Positions 27,202-37,129 of a DNA stretch of 64,000 nt are shown piece after piece (the first letter of the stretch is position 1; every line of letters starts with the position of its first letter). Below the pieces are notes generated by a model. It saw nothing but the letters and a program-made list of their open reading frames with translations, ran no database searches and was not told the DNA's origin. Source of the stretch: Streptomyces sp. A2-16 (GTDB taxonomy: Bacteria > Actinomycetota > Actinomycetes > Streptomycetales > Streptomycetaceae); assembly GCF_018128905.1 (NCBI RefSeq), contig NZ_CP063808.1, positions 1,736,001 to 1,800,000 of the forward strand, read 5' to 3'. Position numbers and translations under genes: made by a program.

Positions 27202-27449
27202 TTGGCGACCAGGGGGATCCGTGGCGCTCAGGAGAGTGGGGTTCTGGACGCGATCGTGCGGTGTCTGGCGGAGGGCGAGCCCCTTGTCGCGACCGGCTCC
27301 GGGGATGATGATCTGGTCGATCCGGACATCAGGCAGATCTGCCAGTACTGGATCGGCACCGACAGGGTGTTGGTGCCTCCGGGCAGTTCATGCCGGAGGA
27401 GTGGGGCGGGGCTCCCAGCCTCTCGGGTCCTTCCCAGCCTGAGACATGA
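27202..27449 (+). pseudogene. Broken conserved small protein (frameshift near 27384)
   Basis: One frame encodes VLDAIVRCLAEGEPLVATG, a short acidic stretch, then QYWIGTDRVLVPPG; another, from ATG 27390, encodes MPEEWGGAPSLSGPSQPET and stop. Restoring one base near 27384 would join them (PPG-QF-MPEEWGG), so this looks like a one-base deletion. The protein would end 9 bases before the next regulator fragment. Function unknown. Confidence 0.6.
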
Positions 27450-27458
27450 GGTGTCGAC

Positions 27459-27573
27459 TTGGCGGATCATCCGAGCTTCGGCGTGCTGCTGACCCGGCTG
27501 GTGTATCACCGCCGCACGGATGTCGCGCGGCTGGCCTCGGCGTCCGGTGTTCCGGAGGCCGAACTCCGCGCGA
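27459..27573 (+). pseudogene. N-terminal fragment of an XRE-type regulator
   Basis: TTG start, encodes HPSFGVLLTRLVYHRRTD then VARLASASGVPEAELRA, the first helices of an actinobacterial Cro/CI-type DNA-binding domain. It is cut exactly where repeat copy B begins (27574); the rest of the gene is missing. Confidence 0.65.
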
Positions 27574-27786
27574 ATCGACTGGCAGTGGGCGTTTCGGTTC
27601 ACAGGGCTGTGAACTGGCCTTTTGCTTTGTGTTGCCGGCCAGCCAGGGCCCTGCGCGTTCGGTGTGGTGGCCATCTGGCGGCCAAGCGGGCAGCGATTGT
27701 GCAAATGGGCCCCGGCCTGCCGTGCGTCACAGACGCGCTTGGGGCCGCAGGGTTGTGCCATCCGGACAATCCCACGATCAACGCGC
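27574..27786 (+). repeat. 213-bp direct repeat, copy B
   Basis: Same orientation and length as copy A (23744-23956). The first ~35 and last ~50 bases are best conserved; the middle diverges with small compensating indels. It interrupts the regulator fragment at 27573, showing that the repeat unit inserted or recombined there. Confidence 0.85.
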
Positions 27787-27959
27787 CTTTATGGCCCGGT
27801 GGTCTGTGCCCGCTATGGAGGAACCCGCCTGGCCTGAACCGCTGCGCATGGGCCTGCATTTCTGCGTCGAAACTGAGGGCTTCGAGCTGTGGAGGCGGCC
27901 CGTAGGTGTTCGGACCCAACAGCTGGCGTTTGGGTGACTTCCAGGGGCGGCGGGCACCT

Positions 27960-28262
27960 TCGGGATGGCGATGGCGTGGCCGGATGATGCCGCGGTGTGA
28001 GGCGGCGGCGGTCAGTGCAGTGGTGAGTTCCTGGCCGTCGAGGTCGTTGAGGTTGAGCAGGCGGCAGAGGTCGCCGTAGTCGCGGTCGCGGGTGTTGAGG
28101 TCGCCGAGTGAGACTGCGGTGGAGAGTTTTTCGGCGATGACGGTGGCGTGTGGGTAGCCGAGAATCTGGAAGCTGTCCGCCATGAGCTGCTGCGGGAAGT
28201 CGATGGTCCGGGGGTGACAGGGTCGTCGAAGCTGACGTTCAGTTGGAGCTGAGTCGTGCTTT
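27960..28262 (-). pseudogene. AbiEii-type nucleotidyltransferase toxin, internal fragment
   Basis: Minus strand encodes LQLNVSFDDPVTPGP, a frameshift near 28215, then IDFPQQLMADSFQILGYPH, ATVIAEKLSTAVSLGDLNT, RDRDYGDLCRLLNLNDLDG. This matches the C-terminal half of AbiEii/AbiGii (MenT-like) nucleotidyltransferase toxins. The N-terminal catalytic GSxxR...D half is absent and the C-terminal frame drifts into repeat B. No AbiEi antitoxin gene is nearby. Confidence 0.72.
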
Positions 28263-28361
28263 CGATACATCCTGACGGCGGTCGGCGCTCAGGGCGGATC
28301 GGAACAGTGATCGAGGAAGTCTCGAACCCCCAGGTCAGGCTTCCGTCTCGTGAGATTTCCT

Positions 28362-28421
28362 GGGGACTTTTCGGGGACTTTCAAGCCTGTCCCAGGGACT
28401 TCTCGGGGATTTTCCGCCGAG
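28362..28421. repeat. Two arm-like repeats, right end of island
   Basis: GGGGACTTTTCGGGGACTTT (28362) and GGGACTTCTCGGGGATTTTC (28395), same orientation as the left-end copy at 23466. They lie 65 bases inside the sdaA stop. The stretch 28263-28482 has no gene. Confidence 0.6.
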
Positions 28422-28482
28422 TAAGCAGGGAAGGCCCTGACAGCCCTGAAAGATACGAACGCGCTGGTCAGGGCCTACTTTC

Positions 28483-29850
<1,368 letters not shown>

Positions 29851-29908
29851 GGGAACTCCTTCACCAAGGGCGGGGGGCACACGTCGTCGGGTGCCCCCCA
29901 CCGTGGAA

Positions 29909-31174
29909 CTACTTGTTCAGGCCGGGGTACAGCGGGTGCTTGTCGGCAAGGGCCTTGACCCGGGCCTTCAGCGACTCCACGTCGTACGACGGCTTCAGGG
30001 CCTCGGCGATCACGTCCGCGACCTCGGCGAAGTCCTCGGCCGTGAAGCCGCGGGTGGCCAGGGCGGGTGTGCCGATCCGCAGGCCCGACGTCACCATCGG
30101 CGGGCGCGGGTCGTTCGGGACGGCGTTGCGGTTGACCGTGATGCCGACCTCGTGGAGACGGTCCTCGGCCTGCTTGCCGTCCAGCTCGGACTCGCGCAGG
30201 TCGACGAGGATCAGGTGCACGTCGGTGCCGCCGGAGAGCACGTCGACCCCGGCCTCCCGGGCGTCGTCGGCCGTCAGACGCTCGGCGAGGATGCGCGCAC
30301 CCTCCACCGTACGCCGCTGGCGCTCCTTGAACTCCTCGCCCGCCGCCACCTTGAAGGACACCGCCTTCGCCGCGATCACGTGCTCCAGGGGACCGCCCTG
30401 GAAGCCCGGGAAGACGGAGGAGTTCAGCTTCTTCGCGAACTCCTGCCTGGCGAGGATGATGCCGCCGCGCGGGCCGCCCAGCGTCTTGTGGGTGGTGGAG
30501 GTGACCACGTCGGCGTACGGCACCGGGTTCTGGTGCAGCCCCGCGGCCACGAGACCGGCGAAGTGGGCCATGTCGACCCACAGGTACGCCTCGACCTCGT
30601 CGGCGATCCGGCGGAACTCCGCGAAGTCCAGCTGCCGCGGATAGGCGGACCAGCCCGCGATGATCACCTTGGGGCGGTGCTCCTTGGCGAGCTTCTCCAG
30701 CTCGGCCATGTCGACCAGACCGGTGACCGGGTCCACGTGGTAGGCGACCACGTCGAACTGCTTGCCGGAGAAGTTCAGCCGCATTCCGTGGGTCAGGTGA
30801 CCGCCGTGCGCGAGGTCCAGGCCCAGGATCGTGTCGCCGGGCTGGGCCAGCGCGAACAGGGCGGCCTGGTTCGCGGAGGCACCGGAGTGGGGCTGCACAT
30901 TGGCGTACTCGGCGCCGAACAGCTCCTTGAGCCGGTCGATCGCGATCTGCTCGGCCACGTCGACGTGCTCGCAGCCGCCGTAGTAGCGGCGGCCCGGGTA
31001 GCCCTCGGCGTACTTGTTGGTGAGGACCGAGCCCTGCGCCTCCATGACCGCGAGCGGAGCGAAGTTCTCCGAGGCGATCATCTCGAGGGTTGACTGCTGC
31101 CTGACCAGCTCGGCGTCGACCGCGGCGGCGATCTCAGGGTCGAGCTCGTGCAGGGGCGTGTTCAGTGCGGACAT
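29909..31174 (-). CDS. glyA: Serine hydroxymethyltransferase
   Basis: 421 residues, PLP enzyme interconverting serine and glycine with tetrahydrofolate. MIASENF near the start, PLP-lysine motif [29 protein letters not shown] for cofactor and folate contacts. Usual length. Gap of 14 bases from gcvH, so co-transcribed. In this operon it probably turns glycine plus methylene-THF (from GcvT) into serine for SdaA. Confidence 0.96.
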   Translation of the reverse strand: MSALNTPLHELDPEIAAAVDAELVRQQSTLEMIASENFAPLAVMEAQGSVLTNKYAEGYPGRRYYGGCEHVDVAEQIAIDRLKELFGAEYANVQPHSGASANQAALFALAQPGDTILGLDLAHGGHLTHGMRLNFSGKQFDVVAYHVDPVTGLVDMAELEKLAKEHRPKVIIAGWSAYPRQLDFAEFRRIADEVEAYLWVDMAHFAGLVAAGLHQNPVPYADVVTSTTHKTLGGPRGGIILARQEFAKKLNSSVFPGFQGGPLEHVIAAKAVSFKVAAGEEFKERQRRTVEGARILAERLTADDAREAGVDVLSGGTDVHLILVDLRESELDGKQAEDRLHEVGITVNRNAVPNDPRPPMVTSGLRIGTPALATRGFTAEDFAEVADVIAEALKPSYDVESLKARVKALADKHPLYPGLNK

Positions 31175-31188
31175 CAGGTGCGGACTCC

Positions 31189-31566
31189 TCAGCCGGCGGA
31201 AAAGGCGGTGTACTCGTCGGCGGAGAGCAGGTCGGCCGGCTCCTCCGAGACGCGTACCTTGAACAGCCAGCCGCCCTCGAAGGGGGCGGAGTTCACCAGT
31301 GCCGGGTCGCTGACGACGTCCTCGTTGACCTCGGTGACCTCACCGGAGACGGGGGAGTACAGGTCGCTGACCGACTTGGTCGACTCCAGCTCGCCGCAGG
31401 TCTCGCCCGCGGTCACCGTGTCACCGACCTCCGGGAGCTGCACGAAGACGACATCGCCGAGGGCGTTGGCCGCGTGCTCCGTGATGCCGACCGTCGAGAC
31501 GCCGTCCTCGGCGCCCGACAGCCACTCGTGCTCCTTGCTGTAGCGCAGCTGCTGGGGGTTGCTCAT
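31189..31566 (-). CDS. gcvH: Glycine cleavage system H protein
   Basis: 125 residues, lipoyl carrier of the glycine cleavage complex. Lipoylation site Lys in [28 protein letters not shown] at the N-terminus. Normal length. Between gcvT (98-base gap) and glyA. gcvP and gcvL are not in the window and must lie elsewhere. Confidence 0.96.
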   Translation of the reverse strand: MSNPQQLRYSKEHEWLSGAEDGVSTVGITEHAANALGDVVFVQLPEVGDTVTAGETCGELESTKSVSDLYSPVSGEVTEVNEDVVSDPALVNSAPFEGGWLFKVRVSEEPADLLSADEYTAFSAG

Positions 31567-31664
31567 GGCCTGAATTCTCCTGTACGCGGGGGAGTGCTGG
31601 TGAATGGGGGACTGCGGAAGGCGTGCGTGAGCAGCGACTCTGTGCCCAGCATCACCTACGACGG

Positions 31665-32783
31665 CTACTTCTGGCGCTTGTAGAACGGCAGCGCCACGAC
31701 CTCGTACGGCTCGTGGCTGCCCCGGATGTCCACACCGACACCGGCCGTGCCCGGTGTGGCGTGGGCGGGGTCGACGTACGCCATGGCGATCGGCTTGCCC
31801 AGCGTGGGCGAGGGGGCGCCGGAGGTGACCTCGCCGACCACCTCGCCGTCGGCGACGACCGCGTACCCGGCACGCGGCACGCGACGCCCCTCGGCGACCA
31901 GGCCGACGAGGACGCGCGGCGGCTCGTGGTTCGCGTTCTCCGCGGCCTCACGCAGGGCCGCGCGGCCCACGAAGTCGCCCTCCTTCTCGAACTTCACGAC
32001 CCGCCCGAGGCCCGCGTCGAAGGGCGTCAGCTCCCGCGAGAGCTCGTGCCCGTACAGCGGCATGCCCGCCTCCAGGCGCAGGGTGTCCCGGCAGGACAGT
32101 CCGCAGGGGACGAGTCCGACGCCCTCGCCCGCCTTGGTCAGCGCCTGCCACAGCTCCACCGCGTGCTCCGGCTTCACGAAGAGTTCGAAGCCGTCCTCCC
32201 CGGTGTACCCGGTGCGCGCGATCAGCGCGGGCACCCCGGCGACCGTGCCCGGCAGACCGGCGTAGTACTTCAGCCCGTCCAGGTCGGCGTCGGTCAGGGA
32301 CGCGAGGATCCCGGGGGACTCCGGACCCTGTACGGCGATCAGGGCGTAGGCGTCCCGGTCGTCGCGCACCTCGGCGTCGAAGCCGGCCGCGCGCTCGGTC
32401 AGGGCGTCGAGGACGACCTGGGCGTTGGAGGCGTTGGCGACGACCATGTACTCGGTGTCGGCGAGACGGTAGACGATCAGGTCGTCCAGGATGCCGCCGT
32501 CGGCCTGGCAGATCATGGTGTAGCGGGCGCGGCCCACGCCGACGGAGGCGATGTTGCCGACGAGGGCGAAGTTCAGCAGCTGGGCGGCCTGCGGTCCGGT
32601 CACGGTGATCTCGCCCATGTGGGAGAGGTCGAAGAGCCCGGCCCTCGTGCGCACCGCGTTGTGCTCGTCGCGCTCGGAGCCGTACCGCAGGGGCATGTCC
32701 CAGCCGGCGAAGTCGGTCATCGTCGCACCGAGGGAGCGATGCAGGGCATCGAGCGCGGTGAGACGGAGTTCAGAACTGCTCAT
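31665..32783 (-). CDS. gcvT: Aminomethyltransferase (glycine cleavage T protein)
   Basis: 372 residues. N-terminal folate-binding half with [13 protein letters not shown] and [13 protein letters not shown]-terminal GCV_T_C domain with [15 protein letters not shown] and [13 protein letters not shown]. Transfers the methylene group of H-bound glycine to tetrahydrofolate. Start ATG 32783 with TTGGAGA upstream. First gene behind the tandem glycine riboswitch, which ends about 60 bases before the start. Confidence 0.95.
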   Translation of the reverse strand: MSSSELRLTALDALHRSLGATMTDFAGWDMPLRYGSERDEHNAVRTRAGLFDLSHMGEITVTGPQAAQLLNFALVGNIASVGVGRARYTMICQADGGILDDLIVYRLADTEYMVVANASNAQVVLDALTERAAGFDAEVRDDRDAYALIAVQGPESPGILASLTDADLDGLKYYAGLPGTVAGVPALIARTGYTGEDGFELFVKPEHAVELWQALTKAGEGVGLVPCGLSCRDTLRLEAGMPLYGHELSRELTPFDAGLGRVVKFEKEGDFVGRAALREAAENANHEPPRVLVGLVAEGRRVPRAGYAVVADGEVVGEVTSGAPSPTLGKPIAMAYVDPAHATPGTAGVGVDIRGSHEPYEVVALPFYKRQK

Positions 32784-32841
32784 CGGACGGTCGTCTCCAA
32801 GGATCCCAGGACATGGGTATGACGGGCGAGGTATTCCTCCC

Positions 32842-33026
32842 CATCTGTCATCGGAACCTGAGAGGTTCGCCATGAAGACATGGCTTGCACCTTGGGTGGG
32901 GCCGCCTCGGGTGGGCGGCCCGCTTTTCAGATGTGCCTCGCCCGCGCGGTAACGGGGCCTGAGAGATTCAAGGGAGGGACTTGCTCCTTCGGCGCCCGGG
33001 TACACGTACCCAGGACTCTCCCGCGC
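32842..33026 (-). promoter_or_regulatory. Tandem glycine riboswitch of gcvT
   Basis: Minus strand: aptamer 1 from GCGGGAGAG (33026) through GCCGAAGGAGCAAG to AATCTCTCAGGC (about 32955); aptamer 2 with CACCCAAGGTGCAAGCC, GAACCTCTCAGGTTCCGATG and closing P1 strands CATCTG/CAGATG (32842-32933). These conserved cores (CCGAAGG..GCAA, CTCTCAGG) define gcvT glycine riboswitches. Position before gcvT implies that glycine switches on gcvT-gcvH-glyA-sdaA. Whether it acts on termination or on ribosome access is not clear; no strong terminator hairpin is seen before the start. Confidence 0.92.
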
Positions 33027-33227
33027 GGATTCAAGCGGCCGGTATGCAGTTGGCGCGGACATCATTGCACGCATCGGACGCCGACGGCAGGGCCGCACCC
33101 GACCGCCCCTCGACCCTTCCTTCTTGTAACCGGCTTGTGGCGGTACGAGTACAGAAACGCGAGAGATCGTCCATTACCTTCTCTTTACGCTCGGTGGGGA
33201 GGGGAACCCTTACCCCGGAGGAGGACG

Positions 33228-33896
33228 ATGACGGTGAACAGGACCACGGCGTACGCGGCGACCTCGGCCCTCGCGCTGCCCGAGCAGCCCGCGGCCCCGG
33301 CCGTCGAGGCCCGCGGCGCCCGCCCGGTCGTCCGTGACCTGCGCGACCGCGCGGGCCACGGTCCGCGCGCCCTGCTCTTCGGCCCCAAGGACCTCGTCGT
33401 CATCACCGGTCTGCCGGGCAGCGGCAAGTCCACGCTGATGAAGCGTGCCGTCAGCGGAATCCGGATCGACTCCCAGGACACCCGCGACCGCTGGGACGCC
33501 CGGCTGTCCCGTGTGCTGCCGTACGCCGTCTACCGCCCCTGGGTCCGGTTCGCGCACTACGCCGGCCTGCGCCGCGCCCTGCGCTCCGGCGAGGGAGTCG
33601 TGGTGCACGACTGCGGGACCCAGGCCTGGGTGCGGGGCTGGCTGGCCCGCGAGGCCCGGCGCCGGGGCGGCACCCTGCATCTGCTGCTGCTCGACGTCAC
33701 CGCGGACACCGCTCTCGAGGGCCAGCGCGAGCGAGGCCGGGGCGTCTCGCGGTACGCCTTCCTGCGGCACCGGGGGGCGGCCTCCCGGCTGATCCGCTCG
33801 GTGGAGCGCGGTGACCTGCCCCAGGGCTGCGGTTCGGCGGTGCTGATCGACCGGGACGCGGCGGACGTGCTGCGGCGGATCGGGTTCACGGGCTGA
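33228..33896 (+). CDS. P-loop ATP-binding (AAA_33/kinase-like) protein
   Basis: 222 residues. After a ~50-residue Ala-rich N-terminus comes VITGLPGSGKSTLMKRA (Walker A) and a zeta/polynucleotide-kinase-like layout: RIDSQDTRDRW, VVVHDCGTQAWVR, LLLLDVTADTALEGQRERGR, ending VLIDRDAADVL. ATG 33228 has GGAGGAGG 5 bases upstream. Probably phosphorylates a small molecule or RNA; substrate unknown. It is divergent from gcvT with the riboswitch promoter region between. 33027-33227 contains no gene. Confidence 0.82.
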   Translation: MTVNRTTAYAATSALALPEQPAAPAVEARGARPVVRDLRDRAGHGPRALLFGPKDLVVITGLPGSGKSTLMKRAVSGIRIDSQDTRDRWDARLSRVLPYAVYRPWVRFAHYAGLRRALRSGEGVVVHDCGTQAWVRGWLAREARRRGGTLHLLLLDVTADTALEGQRERGRGVSRYAFLRHRGAASRLIRSVERGDLPQGCGSAVLIDRDAADVLRRIGFTG

Positions 33897-34008
33897 GGCG
33901 CGTGGGCTTCTTGGGCCGAGCGGGGCGGAGCGGGGCCGAGCCGGTCATGGGCCGCACCCGCTAGCCTTCAGCCACATCAGTAGCGGTTCACAGCAGGCGG
34001 TCAGACAG

Positions 34009-34803
34009 ATGGACTTCCCGGCGGATCTTCCCGCGGACTTTCCAGGACAGGCGCACCCCCACCCCCCTTCGCACGGCGGATGGCCCGGCAACGAGCTGGA
34101 GGAGGTGCTCTCGGCCTCCCTCGGCATGCCCTCGGCGGGCGGCCGGATCATCGAGGTGCTCGGCCGCAGCTTCGTCTGGATCCCCCTGCCCAACGGGGGC
34201 GGTCCGCACAGCGGCCCCCTTGACCTGCCCACTCTGGAGATCCAGGGCCAGGCGTTCGTCCCGGTCTTCAGCTCCGAGGAGCAGTTCCGCCAGGTCGTCG
34301 GCTCGCACCTGTCGTACACCATCGCCCCGGCGGTGGAGTTCGCCCGCGGTCTGCCCCCGCACGTGGGCATCGCCGTGAACCCCGACGGAGTGGTCGGCGT
34401 CCCGCTGCCGCCCGCCGCGGTGGCCGACCTGTGCCGGGTCGGACGCACCCCGCTGGACGGCCCCAACACCGGCGGACGCGTCAAGCTGTACGAGCCCGAC
34501 TGGCAGGACGACCCGGTCGACTTCCTCGCCACCGCGGCCGCGGAGTTCGCGGCGACGGGCGTGGTCCTCACCGCCCGCCGCTGCCTGGCCGCCATCGAGA
34601 CGGCCGACCCGGTGATGTTCGTGGGCGTGGAACTCTCCCAGTGGGAGGGCGACCTGCGAACCCTGCCGATGGACGCCCTGGGCAGGGCCCTCGGCACGAC
34701 CCCGGTGCGGTGGCCGGTCAACCTGGTCCTGCTGGACGTGGCGGACGACCCGGTGGGCCACTGGATGCGGGGACAGGTGCGCCCCTTCTACACGCAGGGC
34801 TAG
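34009..34803 (+). CDS. SseB-like protein, copy 1
   Basis: 264 residues. N-terminal SseB domain (FVPVFSSEEQFRQVV, the conserved 'value/attractive' segment) and C-terminal SseB_C domain ending HWMRGQVRPFY. In E. coli, excess SseB causes serine sensitivity. Followed by a paralog, and across the strand from a serine/glycine catabolic operon, so a link to serine stress is tempting but only inferred. No signal peptide. Confidence 0.82.
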   Translation: MDFPADLPADFPGQAHPHPPSHGGWPGNELEEVLSASLGMPSAGGRIIEVLGRSFVWIPLPNGGGPHSGPLDLPTLEIQGQAFVPVFSSEEQFRQVVGSHLSYTIAPAVEFARGLPPHVGIAVNPDGVVGVPLPPAAVADLCRVGRTPLDGPNTGGRVKLYEPDWQDDPVDFLATAAAEFAATGVVLTARRCLAAIETADPVMFVGVELSQWEGDLRTLPMDALGRALGTTPVRWPVNLVLLDVADDPVGHWMRGQVRPFYTQG

Positions 34804-34814
34804 CCGAACTCACC

Positions 34815-34886
34815 CTGGGCCGCGGGGAACTGCGCGAGGAGTCGCGGCCGACCCGCACCCGCCGACATCGCACAGGTCCCGAGCTC
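34815..34886 (+). repeat. Dispersed Streptomyces repeat between the SseB-like genes
   Basis: CCGCGGGGAACTGCGCGAGG then GTCGCGGCCGACCCGCACCC and GCCGACATCGCACAG. It matches a second common Streptomyces dispersed element that I know as GCGGGGAACTGCGCGACcAGCC followed by acccgCagccg. It is followed by the promoter-proximal region of the next gene. Confidence 0.6.
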
Positions 34887-34942
34887 GTGGGCGCTTAAGC
34901 TGGTTTCATACTCGGGGAACTTTCAAGAAGGGGCGATACGAC

Positions 34943-35737
34943 GTGAGCGCCAGCGGCACCGCGACCGGCACGGTCGAGCACATGCTGCGCCAGGTGACCC
35001 CCGGGCGCTACGACGCCTACGAGGCATTGCTGCGCGCCCTCGCGACCCCGAACAACGGCCAGATCTGGATGCTCCTGTGGCACGGCCAGTCCGGCTCCCC
35101 GGACGCCCAGTACGGAAACATGGAGGTCGACGGCTACGGCTACGCCCCCTGCGTGACCTCGGCCCAGGAGCTGAGCGCCAGTGGCTGGAACCGTTCGTAC
35201 GAAGTGGCCGACGCCATCGACGTGGCCCGCACCCTCTACCCCGACCACTTCGGCCTCTGGCTCAACCCGCACGCCCCCGGCGGCGGCGTCGGCATCCCCT
35301 GGCTCGATCTGCGCCGTATCGCGACCGGACTGGAGCGTCAGCCCGCGGGGCCGCTCAGGCTCTCGGAACCCGGCATCGAGATCCCCCAGTTCTACGCCCT
35401 GCTCGTGCAGAACGCCCACCGCACCCCGGCGGTCCGCTCGCTGCGCCGCGCCTGGGTGCAGCCGGCGCTCGGGGCGCCGTATCTCGCCATCGGCCTGGAT
35501 GTGTACGACACCAGCCCCTCGGCGGTGGACTCGGTGCGCGCGATGATGCAGCAGTCCATCGGCGCGGTCCCGGACGGACTGCCGGTGTCGACGGTCGCGA
35601 TGTCCGACGAGTACGACCCGGTGGCGCTGTGGATGCGTGCCGGTGCCCGTCCGTTCTACGACCGTGAGGCCCACGGATCTCCCGCTCAGGCACCGGCGGC
35701 CGGGTACGGCTACCCGCCCGTCCGTGGTGGTTACTGA
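34943..35737 (+). CDS. SseB-like protein, copy 2
   Basis: 264 residues, GTG start with GAAGGGG upstream. Same two-domain SseB plan as the previous gene: YEALLRALATPNNGQIWMLL, central SseB part, and VALWMRAGARPFYDRE at the end, plus a short Gly/Tyr-rich tail. The two proteins are homologous but well diverged, so the duplication is old. Function unknown beyond the family link to serine sensitivity. Confidence 0.8.
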   Translation: MSASGTATGTVEHMLRQVTPGRYDAYEALLRALATPNNGQIWMLLWHGQSGSPDAQYGNMEVDGYGYAPCVTSAQELSASGWNRSYEVADAIDVARTLYPDHFGLWLNPHAPGGGVGIPWLDLRRIATGLERQPAGPLRLSEPGIEIPQFYALLVQNAHRTPAVRSLRRAWVQPALGAPYLAIGLDVYDTSPSAVDSVRAMMQQSIGAVPDGLPVSTVAMSDEYDPVALWMRAGARPFYDREAHGSPAQAPAAGYGYPPVRGGY

Positions 35738-36071
35738 GAGCAATGACACCCGTTCGGCTCGTTTGCGTAACAGCCACGTTTCTTCGCGCGTAGATAGCGG
35801 CGGATCATCGCGAATGTCGCCTATTGTGCCGTTCTGTCCCAACTGACATGTGTCCGGGGGGCGTTACCCGCTGTTCGGATAACGGAATCCCTCTTACTGC
35901 ATCACGGTTACGCATACTTTCTTCGCCAGGCCTGGCGGGTGATCGCAGCGAAGCTGAAGACTCCCCAGGCAGACGCAGGATCGGACGTTCCTGTGAACTG
36001 AGCAAGTCGACAAAGCCGTAATCCACGGCAGGTGTAGGCCGGTCACCACCGGCGAGAGGGGTCGGGTCACT
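35738..36071 (+). promoter_or_regulatory. Leader/promoter region of the oligopeptide ABC operon
   Basis: 334 bases without a gene. Contains CGTTA/TAACG inverted repeat (~35863-35885), a GCCGGT/ACCGGC hairpin at 36038-36053 just before the ribosome site, and a 13-base palindrome GGTCACTGTGACC (36065-36077) centred on the GTG start. These may form an operator or translational control element. No confident promoter hexamers were assigned. Confidence 0.5.
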
Positions 36072-37070
36072 GTGACCGCACCGATCGAGACCACCGGGGC
36101 GCAGGCCGAGGCGCAGCCGGAGGCTGTCCTCGCCGGCGCCGGCAAGGGGCAGATCGAGGGCCGTTCCCTGGGGCAGATCGCCTGGTCCCGGTTCAAGAAG
36201 GACAAGGTGGCGGTCGCCGGCGGTGTGATCGTCATCCTGCTGATCCTGGTCGCGGTGCTCTCCCGTCCCATCCAGGCCATGTTCGGGCTGGACCCGAACG
36301 CCCTGCACCAGGATCTGATCGACCCCAACACCTCGCTGCCCAAGGGCGGCTGGGGCGGCATGAGCTGGGACCACCCGCTCGGCGTGGAGCCGAAGTTCGG
36401 CCGCGACATCGCCACCCGCATCCTCGAGGGCTCCTGGGTCTCGCTGGTCGTGGCCTTCGGTGCCACGATCCTGTCCAACACGATCGGCGCGGTCCTCGGC
36501 GTGGTCGCCGGTTACTACGGCGGCCGGGTCGACACGATCATCAGCCGGCTCATGGACACCTTCCTGGCGTTCCCGCTGCTGCTGTTCGCCATCGCCATCT
36601 CGGCCACCCTGCAGGGCGGTGCCTTCGGGCTGGAGGGCCTGCCGCTGCACATCAGCGTGCTGATCTTCATCATCGGCTTCTTCAACTGGCCCTACCTGGG
36701 CCGTATCGTGCGCGGCCAGACCCTGGCCCTGCGCGAGCGGGAGTTCGTCGACGCCTCGCGGGGGATGGGGGCCAAGGGGCCCTACATCCTCTTCCGGGAG
36801 CTGCTGCCGAACCTCGTCGGCCCGATCATCGTCTACTCGACGCTGCTCATCCCGACCAACATCCTCTTCGAGGCGTCCCTCAGTTTCCTCGGCGTCGGCA
36901 TCCAGCCTCCGCAGGCGTCCTGGGGCGGCATGATCAACCAGGCGGTCGACTACTACCAGGTCGACCCCCAGTTCATGATCGTGCCTGGTCTGGCCATCTT
37001 CGTGACCGTCCTGGCGTTCAATCTGCTCGGTGACGGTCTCCGCGACGCTCTCGACCCGCGCAGCCGCTGA
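36072..37070 (+). CDS. Oligopeptide ABC transporter permease (DppC/OppC type)
   Basis: 332 residues, GTG start. N-terminal cytoplasmic extension, one helix, a periplasmic-type loop and five further helices. The EAA motif reads DASRGMGAKGPYILFRELLP. OppC/DppC N-terminal signature WSRFKKDKVAVAGG. First gene of a five-gene importer; having the C-type permease before the binding protein is the usual Streptomyces order. Confidence 0.93.
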   Translation: MTAPIETTGAQAEAQPEAVLAGAGKGQIEGRSLGQIAWSRFKKDKVAVAGGVIVILLILVAVLSRPIQAMFGLDPNALHQDLIDPNTSLPKGGWGGMSWDHPLGVEPKFGRDIATRILEGSWVSLVVAFGATILSNTIGAVLGVVAGYYGGRVDTIISRLMDTFLAFPLLLFAIAISATLQGGAFGLEGLPLHISVLIFIIGFFNWPYLGRIVRGQTLALREREFVDASRGMGAKGPYILFRELLPNLVGPIIVYSTLLIPTNILFEASLSFLGVGIQPPQASWGGMINQAVDYYQVDPQFMIVPGLAIFVTVLAFNLLGDGLRDALDPRSR

Positions 37071-37129
37071 CCCGCGGCGGCGGTGAGAGTCCACAAGATT
37101 TCCGACAATTGAAGGGGAAGCAGACCATC

